Source of the DNA: Clostridia bacterium
Lineage (GTDB): Bacteria; Bacillota; Clostridia; Oscillospirales; CAG-272
Direction: 5' to 3'
Length of the DNA stretch: 8,207 nucleotides
NCBI GenBank assembly: GCA_024404435.1
Contig: JAKSPW010000049.1
Location: 1 to 8,207, forward strand
Notes under the pieces: generated by a model
Told to the model about the DNA's origin: nothing
The model's database searches: none
Seen by the model: the letters and a program-made list of their open reading frames with translations, nothing else
Made by a program: the position numbers and the translations under genes
Shown here: one piece after another, positions 1-6,310 of the stretch
Layout of the letters: each line of letters begins with the position of its first letter
How positions within the stretch are numbered: position 1 is the stretch's first letter

Positions 1-4
1 CGGA

Positions 5-52
5 AGCGATATATTTGCTTTGCAAAAAGCGATATGTCTGCCTGCGGCAGAC
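5..52 (+). repeat. Modular hairpin repeat, two 'AGCGATAT + hairpin' units
   Basis: Two units follow each other, each starting with AGCGATAT (5-12 and 29-36) and continuing into a small hairpin. In the first the stem is TTTGC/GCAAA (14-18 with 22-26). In the second it is GTCTGCC/GGCAGAC (36-42 with 46-52). The spacer word is identical while the hairpin sequence differs, which suggests a modular dispersed repeat rather than a one-off terminator. Similar GATAT-plus-hairpin modules are, from memory, common in intergenic DNA of gut Clostridia; this was not checked. Confidence 0.5.
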
Positions 53-59
53 GTTTTTT
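36..59 (+). terminator. Rho-independent terminator, plus strand
   Basis: A 7-bp perfect GC-rich stem (36-42 with 46-52, loop TGC) is followed one base later by six T residues (54-59). This is the classic intrinsic terminator layout for a plus-strand gene that ends left of the window. The hairpin is also the second unit of the AGCGATAT repeat, so the repeat may serve as the terminator. Confidence 0.7.
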
Positions 60-90
60 CCTTTTCCCGCCAGGGAAGGCAAATTAAAAA

Positions 91-160
91 CTTCTTTCCC
101 AAAAGTTTTTGGGAAAGAGGTCAAGGAGGAAACCCTTTTTTCAAAAAGGGTTTCCTCCTT
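91..160. repeat. Two back-to-back long perfect hairpins
   Basis: The first hairpin pairs 91-104 with 107-120 (14 bp including one G-T wobble). The second pairs 123-140 with 143-160 (18 bp, no mismatch). Nominal loops are two bases, so a few inner pairs will be open. The second ends 7 bp past the 3' end (168) of the minus-strand beta-helix gene and could end that transcript or protect its 3' end. There is no free U-run after either stem, because the T-tract lies inside it, so this is not a canonical intrinsic terminator. The central TTTTTTCAAAAAG (136-148) recurs at 6246-6258. Confidence 0.6.
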
Positions 161-167
161 GCGCGTT

Positions 168-2408
168 TCAGTCATCAAAATCATCCACGGGGCCCATTTT
201 GCGGAAGGGAATGGGCTCGAAGTCCGGGATCTTCTTATAGAGAGGAGCGTCCTCTCTGATGGTGTAGTCCCTGCCCTCGAAATCGACGAATCCCGGGTCG
301 TCGTCCGTGATATAGTTCGTGTCGAGGCAGGTCGCCGTCTCCTCGCCGTTGTCGAGCTTGAACGGGCGCGCCGCGCGGACTATCACGTTGTTTTCATAGT
401 TGTTGCACCACGGCGTGCGGAGTCTTCTCTCCGCCCAGCCGGACTTGACGACGTAGTTCGGGTCCTTCTTGTCCTCGAAATACTGATCGACTGCCTCGCA
501 GTAGTCGCGGTAGGTCGGGTTTCTGCCCATGTACTTTTCCGTTCTCTTGTCGAGAGAAGCACCGAGTATGCCGGGCGCGAGGGAGTTCCAGTTCGAGTCG
601 AACAGCCAGTAGGTGATGTCTCCGCCGAAGGCGAAATAACCCGCGTCGATACTGACATTATTGTAGTAGCAGTGCTCGCCGCCGTTGTGGTGGTTGTAGC
701 CTCTGCCGCCGGAATGCCAGCTTCCGTCCTCGTTGTATCCGTTGCCGACGACGATGTTGCCGTACGCGTACATTCCGCGCGAGAGGTCGTCGAAGTAGAT
801 GCCGTAGTCGTTTTCTCTGAAGTCAAAGAAATAGTTGTATCTGTAATGGTTCGCGCAGGACGAGCATCCGCCGCCCGCGACGTAGATCATGCCCGAGTCG
901 TGAGTCTCGGTGTCACCGCCCTCGACGACGTTGTACTCGATGATGCCCTCGTTGTGGCCGCCGTCGCCGATCGTCGTGTTGTGCAGGTAGTTGTGCGAGA
1001 AGACGTTGCCGCAGCCTCCCGTCGAGGTGGCGTGTCTGTTGTGCGGATTCACGATCACGAGGTTCTGCGCAAAGTGGTTCGCCGGGATGAGGTTCACTCT
1101 GTCGCCGCCGAGAACGACCACGGCGTAGCCCGTGAAGTGCTCGATCTTCGAGGCGATGGCTCCGCAGAGCTTGCCTCCCTTTATGTCGACGGAGCCCTTG
1201 CTTCTTCCCTCTCCGAGGCTGCACGTGCCCGTGACGTGGCATCTCTGGATGAGGACCTCTTCGCTGTCCTCGACTGTGAACGCGCCGCCGATGCATCTGC
1301 CCGCGTCGATACCGTCGAGGATGACTTTTTTCGCGCCTTTTACCTCGAAAATATTGCAGGGAGCCGCCGCGAAGCGGATGTCGTCCGAGTCCTCAAGCGC
1401 CTTCGGCGGCCAGAGGTAGAGTTTTCCGTCATTGCGGTCGAGATACCACTCGCCCGGAACGTCGAGCTCCTCGAAAACGTTTCTGAAGAAGTAAGTGTTG
1501 TTGTCGCCCGGCTTTACGGGAGCGTTTCTCTCAAAGGATCCGAAGCCGCGGATCGTCTTGTTCTCGCGGTCGAACGCCTGTATCTTGACGGTATATCTGT
1601 TCCACTCGTAGCAGAGCGCGCCGTGGATGTGGATCTGGTCGTTCCATTCCCAGCCGAGGCACTTTTCGTCCTCCATGCCGATCTCCCAGTCGCCGCGTCT
1701 CTCGCCGTCCTCGAATCCCGTGTGGACGATCCTTTCACCCACGTTGATGAGAGGCTCGCCGTCGTTCGGATATCTCGCGAGGGTGAGGAGCACGCTGTTC
1801 ATGAAGAGGTGAGCGCTTTTCACTTCGCCGAACTCCGTGATGCCGAAGGCCTTCACGTCGGCAACGAGCACGTTCTCCCTTGCCTCGGGAGTCAGACGTG
1901 CGAGCATCTTTTCGTCGGTGAGCTTTCGGAACGCGGAAGCGGGGATCTTTTTCGCCGCAGAGATCATCGGGACCTCGCCCTTTTCCGCCGTGACGATGAG
2001 CGGGCTCTTTTCCGTGCCGGAATGCTCCGCACCGATCTTCACGGGAGAGTCGATCTCATACGAGCCGCCGCGCAGAACGATCTTCGCGCCGCCCTTGCCT
2101 GCGGCCTTGTCAAGTGCCGCGCCGAGTGTCGCGATCGGGGCATCCTTCGTGCCCGCCGCCGCGTCGTCGCCGTCCTCCGCAACGTAGAGCGTCACGGGAT
2201 TTGCGAAAGCGTCGACGTTATAGGGCCTCACTACCGTGATCTCGTCGGGAAGCTCCGCTTTTGCGGCGAAGAATCTGTCCCTGACTCCCCCGTCCTCGGT
2301 GCGTCTCGCCTTTATCGGCGGATACTCCTTCGGCATGTTGAGCTCGATCCTGAACGTGTCCGTCGTGACCTCGCGCATCCTTCTTTCCGTATACTTCTTC
2401 ATTATCAT
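168..2408 (-). CDS. Right-handed parallel beta-helix protein, probable carbohydrate-active enzyme (GH141-like?), no signal peptide
   Basis: The protein has 746 residues. Near the N-terminus (about 74-98) is the motif YVAEDGDD...GT..API.TL..AL, typical of the DUF1565-type opening of right-handed beta-helix proteins. Next comes an insert of mixed sheet (about 150-330) ending in PGEWYLDRNDGKLYLWPP (318-335), then Asn- and His-rich beta-helix coils (about 350-610) with ladder positions such as NVFSHNYLHN and NNVSIDAGYFAF. The C-terminus has a PIPFRKMG block (732-739). This order recalls large beta-helix glycosidases such as GH141, but the substrate cannot be read from sequence. Conserved acidic and His clusters (HNEG 485-488, ETHDSG 501-506, YFDD 538-541) are candidate catalytic positions. 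The N-terminus is charged and lacks a secretion signal, so it would act inside the cell unless exported otherwise. The start at 2408 is favoured because AAAGGA lies 6 nt upstream; an ATG at 2402 is the alternative. It is monocistronic here and divergent from the STAS-transporter operon. Confidence 0.85.
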   Translation of the reverse strand: MIMKKYTERRMREVTTDTFRIELNMPKEYPPIKARRTEDGGVRDRFFAAKAELPDEITVVRPYNVDAFANPVTLYVAEDGDDAAAGTKDAPIATLGAALDKAAGKGGAKIVLRGGSYEIDSPVKIGAEHSGTEKSPLIVTAEKGEVPMISAAKKIPASAFRKLTDEKMLARLTPEARENVLVADVKAFGITEFGEVKSAHLFMNSVLLTLARYPNDGEPLINVGERIVHTGFEDGERRGDWEIGMEDEKCLGWEWNDQIHIHGALCYEWNRYTVKIQAFDRENKTIRGFGSFERNAPVKPGDNNTYFFRNVFEELDVPGEWYLDRNDGKLYLWPPKALEDSDDIRFAAAPCNIFEVKGAKKVILDGIDAGRCIGGAFTVEDSEEVLIQRCHVTGTCSLGEGRSKGSVDIKGGKLCGAIASKIEHFTGYAVVVLGGDRVNLIPANHFAQNLVIVNPHNRHATSTGGCGNVFSHNYLHNTTIGDGGHNEGIIEYNVVEGGDTETHDSGMIYVAGGGCSSCANHYRYNYFFDFRENDYGIYFDDLSRGMYAYGNIVVGNGYNEDGSWHSGGRGYNHHNGGEHCYYNNVSIDAGYFAFGGDITYWLFDSNWNSLAPGILGASLDKRTEKYMGRNPTYRDYCEAVDQYFEDKKDPNYVVKSGWAERRLRTPWCNNYENNVIVRAARPFKLDNGEETATCLDTNYITDDDPGFVDFEGRDYTIREDAPLYKKIPDFEPIPFRKMGPVDDFDD

Positions 2409-2444
2409 GACCCGTCCTTTCGGAAATTATTGTCTGTTACGAAA

Positions 2445-2473
2445 ATTATACAATAAACTCTCCGCCATTTCAA
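2445..2473 (-). promoter_or_regulatory. Sigma-A-type promoter for the beta-helix gene
   Basis: Read on the minus strand, TTGAAA (2473-2468) is separated by exactly 17 nt from a perfect TATAAT (2450-2445). Transcription should begin near 2438, leaving a leader of about 30 nt with the AAAGGA ribosome binding site before the ATG at 2408. It is divergent from the promoter at 2515-2543. Confidence 0.75.
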
Positions 2474-2514
2474 TAAATAATCGAAAAAAGCTTCCGCGCG
2501 GGGCACACTTTCTC

Positions 2515-2543
2515 TTGCAAAAAACGGCTCTTTATGATAAAAT
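2515..2543 (+). promoter_or_regulatory. Sigma-A-type promoter with extended -10 for the STAS-ABC operon
   Basis: TTGCAA (2515-2520) is followed after 17 nt by TAAAAT (2538-2543), preceded by TGA to give an extended -10 (TGnTAAAAT). The predicted start near 2550 leaves a leader of about 25 nt, too short for a riboswitch. The 166-nt divergent gap (2409-2574) holds nothing else clearly recognisable. No inverted-repeat operator was seen between the two promoters. Confidence 0.75.
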
Positions 2544-2574
2544 GAAAGAAATGAAGACTTGCGGAGGTATCTGT

Positions 2575-2871
2575 ATGGAAATTAAGAAAATCGAAAACGG
2601 AAACGAGCTGAAGCTCGCCGTTGCGGGAAGGCTCGACACCACGAGCGCGCCCGAGCTCGAAGCCGAGATCGCGTCGATGCCCGACGTGACCGACTCTCTC
2701 GTGCTTGATTTTTCTGAGCTTGAATATATTTCGTCGGCGGGGCTGCGCGTCCTGCTCGCCGCGCAGAAAAAGATGAACGTGAAGGGAAAAATGACCCTCA
2801 CGGGCGTGAACGAGGACGTAATGGACGTTTTCGAGATCACGGGCTTCTCCGACATCCTCACGATCGAATGA
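2575..2871 (+). CDS. STAS-domain protein, anti-sigma-factor-antagonist (RsbV/SpoIIAA) type
   Basis: This 98-residue protein is a single STAS domain from end to end. The hallmark is LDFSELEYISSAGLRVLL (44-61). By alignment with SpoIIAA, Ser54 is the serine phosphorylated by the partner kinase, preceded by Ser53 instead of Asp. The GRLDT (18-22) and EITGFSDILTI (87-97) blocks also fit the family. The start at 2575 is fixed by GGAGG 7 nt upstream; longer in-frame readings run back into the promoter. Family members bind HATPase-type anti-sigma factors or regulate transporters. Here the gene overlaps an amino-acid ABC transporter by 4 nt (ATGA), with no separate kinase, phosphatase or sigma gene in the window. 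The inferred partner is therefore the anti-sigma-like tail of the ABC ATPase two genes on, rather than a sigma-factor circuit, although a partner encoded elsewhere remains possible. Confidence 0.92.
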   Translation: MEIKKIENGNELKLAVAGRLDTTSAPELEAEIASMPDVTDSLVLDFSELEYISSAGLRVLLAAQKKMNVKGKMTLTGVNEDVMDVFEITGFSDILTIE

Positions 2872-4439
2872 ACCGAAGCCGCTTATCAAAAATCTTCTGC
2901 GCCGTCGGCATCCTTCTGCTCTGCTCCCTGTTCCTCGCCTCGTGCGGCAGATCGGATGCGGGCACGGCTCCCGACACTGCGGGGGCAGCGGAGGAAGCTC
3001 CGCTTCTGAGCGAAGAGGAAGTGAAAAAAGGAAAGATCGCCGTCCAGACGGGCACGTCCTGTGCTCTTATCGCGGAGAAGACCTTTCCCGACGCGACGGT
3101 AATGAATTTCTCGACGACTCCGGACTGCCTGACCGCCCTCGGCGGGGGCTCCGTCGACGCGGTCTTCCTGAACGAGACCGTGGCAAACCGCTTCATCAGC
3201 GAGCGCGGCGGCGGATTCGTGTGCCTTGCCACCGCATTCGGAAACGAGTGCGAGGGCTTCGTCTTCCCGAAAACGGATGACGGCAGGGCGCTGAAGACAG
3301 AATTCAACGAATTTCTCGGAAAGCTGTCGGAATCGGGCGAGCTCAAAGAGCTCATTGACACATGGCTCGACGACAGCATCGACAAGGACGGCTTCGTGCC
3401 GGAGCTGCCGGACTCCGGTGAAAACGGCACGCTCACGCTCGCGACGGAGGGCTCGTACTACCCGTTCTCGTATTTCGTCGGGAACAGGATATCGGGGCTT
3501 GACATCGTGCTCGCCGCGGATTTCTGCAGAGAGTACGGCTACGGGCTCAAGGTGAGCGACATGCTCTTCGACGGTCTGATCCCGAGCATCGCATCCGGAA
3601 AGTGCGACTTCGCCGGAAGCGGCATCACCATCACCGACGAAAGGCGCGAATCGGTCGACTTCTCCGACGTCGTTTCGAGCGACGCGCTCGTGCTGCTCGT
3701 GAAATCGGACGGCGCGGGAAAGCAGGCGGGCTTCATTGAGTCCGTGACCGAAAGCGTCAGAAAGACCTTCATCCGCGAGGGCAGATGGAAAATGATCCTC
3801 GACGGTGTCGAAACGACGGTGTTCATCTCGCTGCTCTCGGCGGCGATCGGCACCGTGCTCGGCTTCGGCATCTGCATGCTCAGGCGCACGAAGAGCCGCG
3901 CGGCGCACGCCGTCACGTCGGTTTACATAAGCGTCCTTCAGGGGACGCCGCTCGTCGTGCTCCTCATGATACTGTTCTACGTCGTGTTTGCTAAAAGCAG
4001 CATTTCGGGAGTGTGGGTGGCGATCATCGCGTTCGCGCTGAACTTCGCCGCGTACGTCTCCGAGATGATCCGCACGGGCATCGACTCCGTCGACCGCGGT
4101 CAGACGGAAGCCGCGCTCGCGCTCGGATACACGAGATCGGCGGCATTCTTTAAGATCGTGATGCCGCAGGCGGCGATCCGTTTCCTGCCCGTTTACAAAG
4201 GAGAGTTCATCTCGCTCGTGAAGATGACCTCCGTCGTCGGGTACATCGCCGTGCAGGATCTCACGAAGGTGAGCGACATCATCAGAAGCCGCACCTACGA
4301 GGCGTTCTTCCCGCTTATCGCAACGGCCGTCATTTACTTTACGATCTCGTGGCTTCTCACGCTTCTTTTGAAGTTCATCGAGAAAAAGACGGCTCCCGAC
4401 CGCAAAAAGCGCGTCGTGAAAGGAGTGGTGACGGAATGA
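2868..4439 (+). CDS. Amino-acid ABC transporter, fused lipoprotein substrate-binding domain and permease
   Basis: This 523-residue membrane protein imports a polar amino acid or similar compound. It starts with a lipoprotein signal (LASC, Cys26). Residues about 55-169 match lobe 2 plus the C-terminal part of lobe 1 of a family 3 solute-binding protein ([15 protein letters not shown]). Residues about 187-280 match the N-terminal part of lobe 1 ([30 protein letters not shown]), so the lobes are in permuted order. Arg259 fits the ligand-carboxylate Arg. The lobe-2 Asp that usually contacts the amino group appears to be Asn102. Residues about 310-505 form a HisM/GlnP-type permease with hydrophobic segments near 315-337, 351-374, 380-400 and 480-503, and the EAA loop QTEAALALG...IVMPQA (412-435). 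Binding-domain/permease fusion is known from lactococcal GlnP. The start has no Shine-Dalgarno of its own; the ATGA overlap with the STAS gene implies translational coupling. It overlaps the ATPase gene by 4 nt as well. Confidence 0.88.
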   Translation: MNRSRLSKIFCAVGILLLCSLFLASCGRSDAGTAPDTAGAAEEAPLLSEEEVKKGKIAVQTGTSCALIAEKTFPDATVMNFSTTPDCLTALGGGSVDAVFLNETVANRFISERGGGFVCLATAFGNECEGFVFPKTDDGRALKTEFNEFLGKLSESGELKELIDTWLDDSIDKDGFVPELPDSGENGTLTLATEGSYYPFSYFVGNRISGLDIVLAADFCREYGYGLKVSDMLFDGLIPSIASGKCDFAGSGITITDERRESVDFSDVVSSDALVLLVKSDGAGKQAGFIESVTESVRKTFIREGRWKMILDGVETTVFISLLSAAIGTVLGFGICMLRRTKSRAAHAVTSVYISVLQGTPLVVLLMILFYVVFAKSSISGVWVAIIAFALNFAAYVSEMIRTGIDSVDRGQTEAALALGYTRSAAFFKIVMPQAAIRFLPVYKGEFISLVKMTSVVGYIAVQDLTKVSDIIRSRTYEAFFPLIATAVIYFTISWLLTLLLKFIEKKTAPDRKKRVVKGVVTE

Positions 4440-5527
4440 TCTCGATCAGACATCTGAGAAAAGAATACGAAGAAGCGACACCGCTCCTCGACGTTAACGC
4501 GGAAATCGAAAAAGGAGAGGTCATTTCCGTGATCGGGCCTTCCGGCACGGGAAAATCGACGCTCCTCAGGTGCATCAACGCGCTTGAGAGCCCGACCTCG
4601 GGACAGATACTCATCGACGGCGAGGACATAACCGATAAAAACTGCAAAAAGCACCTCCTCCGCCGCAAGATGGGCATGGTCTTCCAGAGCTTCAACCTGT
4701 TCGCACATCTCAACGTGATCGAAAACGTCATGAAGGCTCCCGTCGATCTGCTCGGCAAATCGCGGCAGGAGGCGTACGACCGCGGCATGGAGCTTCTCCG
4801 CACGGTCGGTCTCGCCGACAAGGCGACGGCCTTCCCCGACGAGCTCTCGGGCGGTCAGAAGCAAAGAGTCGCGATAGCGCGCACGCTCGCGACGGACCCC
4901 GAGATCGTGCTCTTCGACGAGCCTACCTCGGCACTCGACCCGACGATGGTCGGAGAAGTGCTCGCGGTCATCAAGTCGCTCGCGAAAGAGGGACTCACCA
5001 TGATGATCGTCACTCATGAGATGAAGTTCGCCCGCGACGTGTCGACGAGAGTTTTCTACATGGACGAGGGTGAGATCTACGAGGACGGAACGCCCGAGCA
5101 GGTCTTCGATCATCCCGTCCGCGAGAAAACGAGGCAGTTCATCCGCCGCCTCAAGGTGTTCGAGGAATCCATCACCTCGCATGGCTTCGACTTCCTCGCA
5201 GTCAACACCCGCCTCGAGGAATTCGGCAGACGTCACCTCGTACCGCAGAAGACGGTCAGGTGCGCCGAGACCGTGTTCGAGGAGCTGTGCGTGCAGACTC
5301 TTCTCCCGCTGTCGGACGGAGAGCCGGATATCCGCATGACGCTTGAATATTCCGAGGAAAACGAAAGTGCCGACATGAGGATCTCGTACGGCGGAAGGAG
5401 CTTCGCCTCCCTCGGTGAAGCTGACCCGCTGTCGGCGGCGCTCATCGGCAACTCGGCGACGGAGATCGCGTTCCGGGAGACCGGAAGCGCGGAATATCCG
5501 CACGAGATAACACTAAAACTGAAATAA
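4436..5527 (+). CDS. Amino-acid ABC transporter ATPase (GlnQ/HisP type) with C-terminal degenerate anti-sigma-like HATPase domain
   Basis: The first 240 or so of 363 residues are a complete polar-amino-acid ABC ATPase. They carry Walker [10 protein letters not shown] (34-42), Q-loop Gln84, signature LSGGQ (137-141), Walker B IVLFDEP (157-163, catalytic Glu162) and switch His194. Family members normally stop there. A further domain of about 118 residues (246-363) follows. Its pattern matches RsbW/SpoIIAB-like ATPases: a LEEFG helix (260-264), FEELCVQ (281-287) at the N-box, an MTLEY strand (301-305), [17 protein letters not shown] (315-331) at the G1 box, then a strand ending HEITLKLK (356-363). 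The N-box Asn reads Gln287, the G1 Asp reads Tyr318, and the glycine-rich lid is mostly missing, so this part should not bind or hydrolyse ATP. The domain call is by pattern only, not by search. AGGAG lies 10 nt before the start, which overlaps the permease stop (ATGA). Confidence 0.92.
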   Translation: MISIRHLRKEYEEATPLLDVNAEIEKGEVISVIGPSGTGKSTLLRCINALESPTSGQILIDGEDITDKNCKKHLLRRKMGMVFQSFNLFAHLNVIENVMKAPVDLLGKSRQEAYDRGMELLRTVGLADKATAFPDELSGGQKQRVAIARTLATDPEIVLFDEPTSALDPTMVGEVLAVIKSLAKEGLTMMIVTHEMKFARDVSTRVFYMDEGEIYEDGTPEQVFDHPVREKTRQFIRRLKVFEESITSHGFDFLAVNTRLEEFGRRHLVPQKTVRCAETVFEELCVQTLLPLSDGEPDIRMTLEYSEENESADMRISYGGRSFASLGEADPLSAALIGNSATEIAFRETGSAEYPHEITLKLK

Positions 5528-5528
5528 T

Positions 5529-5541
5529 CACGCTCCGCGTG
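5529..5541. other. Small intergenic hairpin
   Basis: CACGC/GCGTG (5529-5533 with 5537-5541) forms a 5-bp stem in the 35-nt gap after the ABC ATPase. It is followed by an A-rich run, not T, so it should not terminate plus-strand transcription. The downstream isomerase gene may be read through from the operon. Confidence 0.35.
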
Positions 5542-5562
5542 TAAAAAAGAAAGGCAAGAATC

Positions 5563-6138
5563 ATGAAAACGATCAAAGATAAGGAAATACTCGTCGCAGC
5601 CGACATCGCCGGCTTCGCACTCAAGGAAGCGATCGTCGCTCACCTGAAGGAAAAGGGCTGGAAGATCACCGACATCGGCGTCCGCGACGCTGACGACCCG
5701 AATCCCGAAATGTTCCACCGCATCGGCCTCAAGGTCGGCGCGAAGATCGCCGAAAGAGAGTTCGAGAGAGCGCTCATCTTCTGCGGCACCGGCATGGGCA
5801 TCCACATCGCGGCAAGCAAGTGCCCGCACGTCCACGCGGCTGTCGTCGAGAGCCCCCATTCCGCGCTCCGCGCGATCACGGGCAACAACGTGAACGTCCT
5901 CGCAATGGGCGGTCACTACATCGGTCACAATCTCGGTATCGAGATCGCAGACCTCTTCCTCGAGCACAACATGGGCGACGGCTACGAGTGGTGGCCGAAC
6001 TTCTACGAGTTCCACAAGCTCGCTTACGACGAGCTCGAGGCATTCGACTACGAGGAGTTCAAGAAGAACGGATTTGAGCTGAAGCACCTCGGCGAAGTCG
6101 ATCTCCCCGGCTGCGCAAAACCGAGCGACGTAAAGTAA
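5563..6138 (+). CDS. RpiB/LacAB-family sugar-phosphate isomerase
   Basis: This cytoplasmic aldose-ketose sugar-phosphate isomerase has 191 residues, about 40 more than classical RpiB. The core FCGTGMGIHIAASK (73-86) keeps the catalytic Cys74 and Thr76, and NNVNVLAMGG (108-117) is the second signature. Two residues that matter in E. coli RpiB differ. The DHxG motif reads D14-I-A-G, without the His, and the position of His99 is Gly107. Members acting on other sugars, such as tetrulose phosphates (DerI/EryI), also lack the DHxG His as I recall, so ribose 5-phosphate may not be the substrate. The C-terminal extension (about 140-191, with EWWPNFYEFH) is of unknown function. AAAGG lies 8 nt before the start. 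It follows the ABC ATPase by 35 nt without a clear terminator and may share its transcript. Confidence 0.85.
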   Translation: MKTIKDKEILVAADIAGFALKEAIVAHLKEKGWKITDIGVRDADDPNPEMFHRIGLKVGAKIAEREFERALIFCGTGMGIHIAASKCPHVHAAVVESPHSALRAITGNNVNVLAMGGHYIGHNLGIEIADLFLEHNMGDGYEWWPNFYEFHKLAYDELEAFDYEEFKKNGFELKHLGEVDLPGCAKPSDVK

Positions 6139-6147
6139 ACGCCATTA

Positions 6148-6164
6148 TGTGGGCTCTGCCCACA
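6148..6164 (+). terminator. Hairpin just after the isomerase gene
   Basis: TGTGGGC/GCCCACA (6148-6154 with 6158-6164, loop TCT) lies 9 nt after the isomerase stop. The stem is strong but no T-run follows; the next bases run into a second hairpin with T5/A5 in its stem. It may end the operon as part of a compound structure, but it is not a textbook intrinsic terminator. Confidence 0.4.
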
Positions 6165-6168
6165 CCCG

Positions 6169-6192
6169 CCCTCCTTTTTGTAAAAAGGAGGG
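6169..6192. repeat. Hairpin CCCTCCTTTTT/AAAAAGGAGGG
   Basis: An 11-bp perfect stem (6169-6179 with 6182-6192) has a nominal two-base loop. Its layout, purine-rich against pyrimidine-rich with a T5 run inside the arm, is the same as the 123-160 hairpin next to the beta-helix gene. Its right arm begins the 23-nt direct repeat. Confidence 0.6.
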
Positions 6193-6204
6193 GCGAAAAA
6201 CTTT
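6182..6204 (+). repeat. 23-nt direct repeat, copy 1
   Basis: This stretch is identical to 6311-6333: AAAAAGGAGGGG followed by CGAAAAACTTT. The two copies start 129 nt apart. Each forms the right arm of a hairpin whose left arm contains CCCTCCTT. In this copy AAAAACTTT (6196-6204) can also pair with AAAGTTTTT (6231-6239). Confidence 0.75.
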
Positions 6205-6232
6205 GAAAAAGATAAGAAACACATTTTATTAA
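6203..6232 (+). promoter_or_regulatory. Possible promoter for the alpha/beta hydrolase
   Basis: TTGAAA (6203-6208) is followed by AT-rich -10 candidates TTTATT (6225-6230, 16-nt spacer) or TATTAA (6227-6232, 18-nt spacer). A second isolated -10-like GATAAT sits at 6335-6340 without a convincing -35. The leader from the first candidate would include two strong hairpins. This is weak evidence in a repeat-rich gap. Confidence 0.25.
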
Positions 6233-6262
6233 AGTTTTTGTCCGCTTTTTTCAAAAAGTCGC

Positions 6263-6296
6263 GGGGAGTCGCACGCGCTTGTCGGTGCGGCTCCCC
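6263..6296. repeat. 12-bp hairpin in the hydrolase upstream region
   Basis: GGGGAGTCGCAC (6263-6274) pairs with GTGCGGCTCCCC (6285-6296), with one T-G wobble and a 10-nt loop. No T-run follows on either side. Together with the flanking hairpins it forms a repeat element between the isomerase and hydrolase genes. Confidence 0.6.
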
Positions 6297-6310
6297 ACCC
6301 TCCTTGCCCA

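Noticed and set aside
15..2456. Very long plus-strand open reading frame (813 codons) opposite the beta-helix gene
   Set aside because: It is the antisense shadow of a GC-rich gene. The translation is a Val/Arg/Ala-rich stretch without any domain, runs through the terminator and hairpins at its start, and has no ribosome binding site. The minus-strand frame has clear motifs, promoter and ribosome binding site.
2236..2574. N-terminal extension of the STAS frame upstream of 2575
   Set aside because: The extension would begin inside the divergent beta-helix gene and cross both promoters. GGAGG sits 7 nt before the ATG at 2575, and STAS proteins of this kind are about 100 residues.
2409..2574. 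Possible riboswitch upstream of the transporter operon
   Set aside because: The predicted leader is only about 25 nt, too short for a folded aptamer.
2886..3908. Long minus-strand open reading frame opposite the binding-protein/permease gene
   Set aside because: No motif, signal or ribosome binding site was found, and the frame mirrors the wobble bias of the plus-strand gene.
4334..5503. Long minus-strand open reading frame opposite the ABC ATPase
   Set aside because: Its composition is the typical Arg/Glu/Val-rich shadow, and the opposite strand carries every ABC motif.
5529..5562. Terminator between the ABC ATPase and the isomerase gene
   Set aside because: The only hairpin has a 5-bp stem and is followed by A residues rather than T, so plus-strand termination is unlikely.
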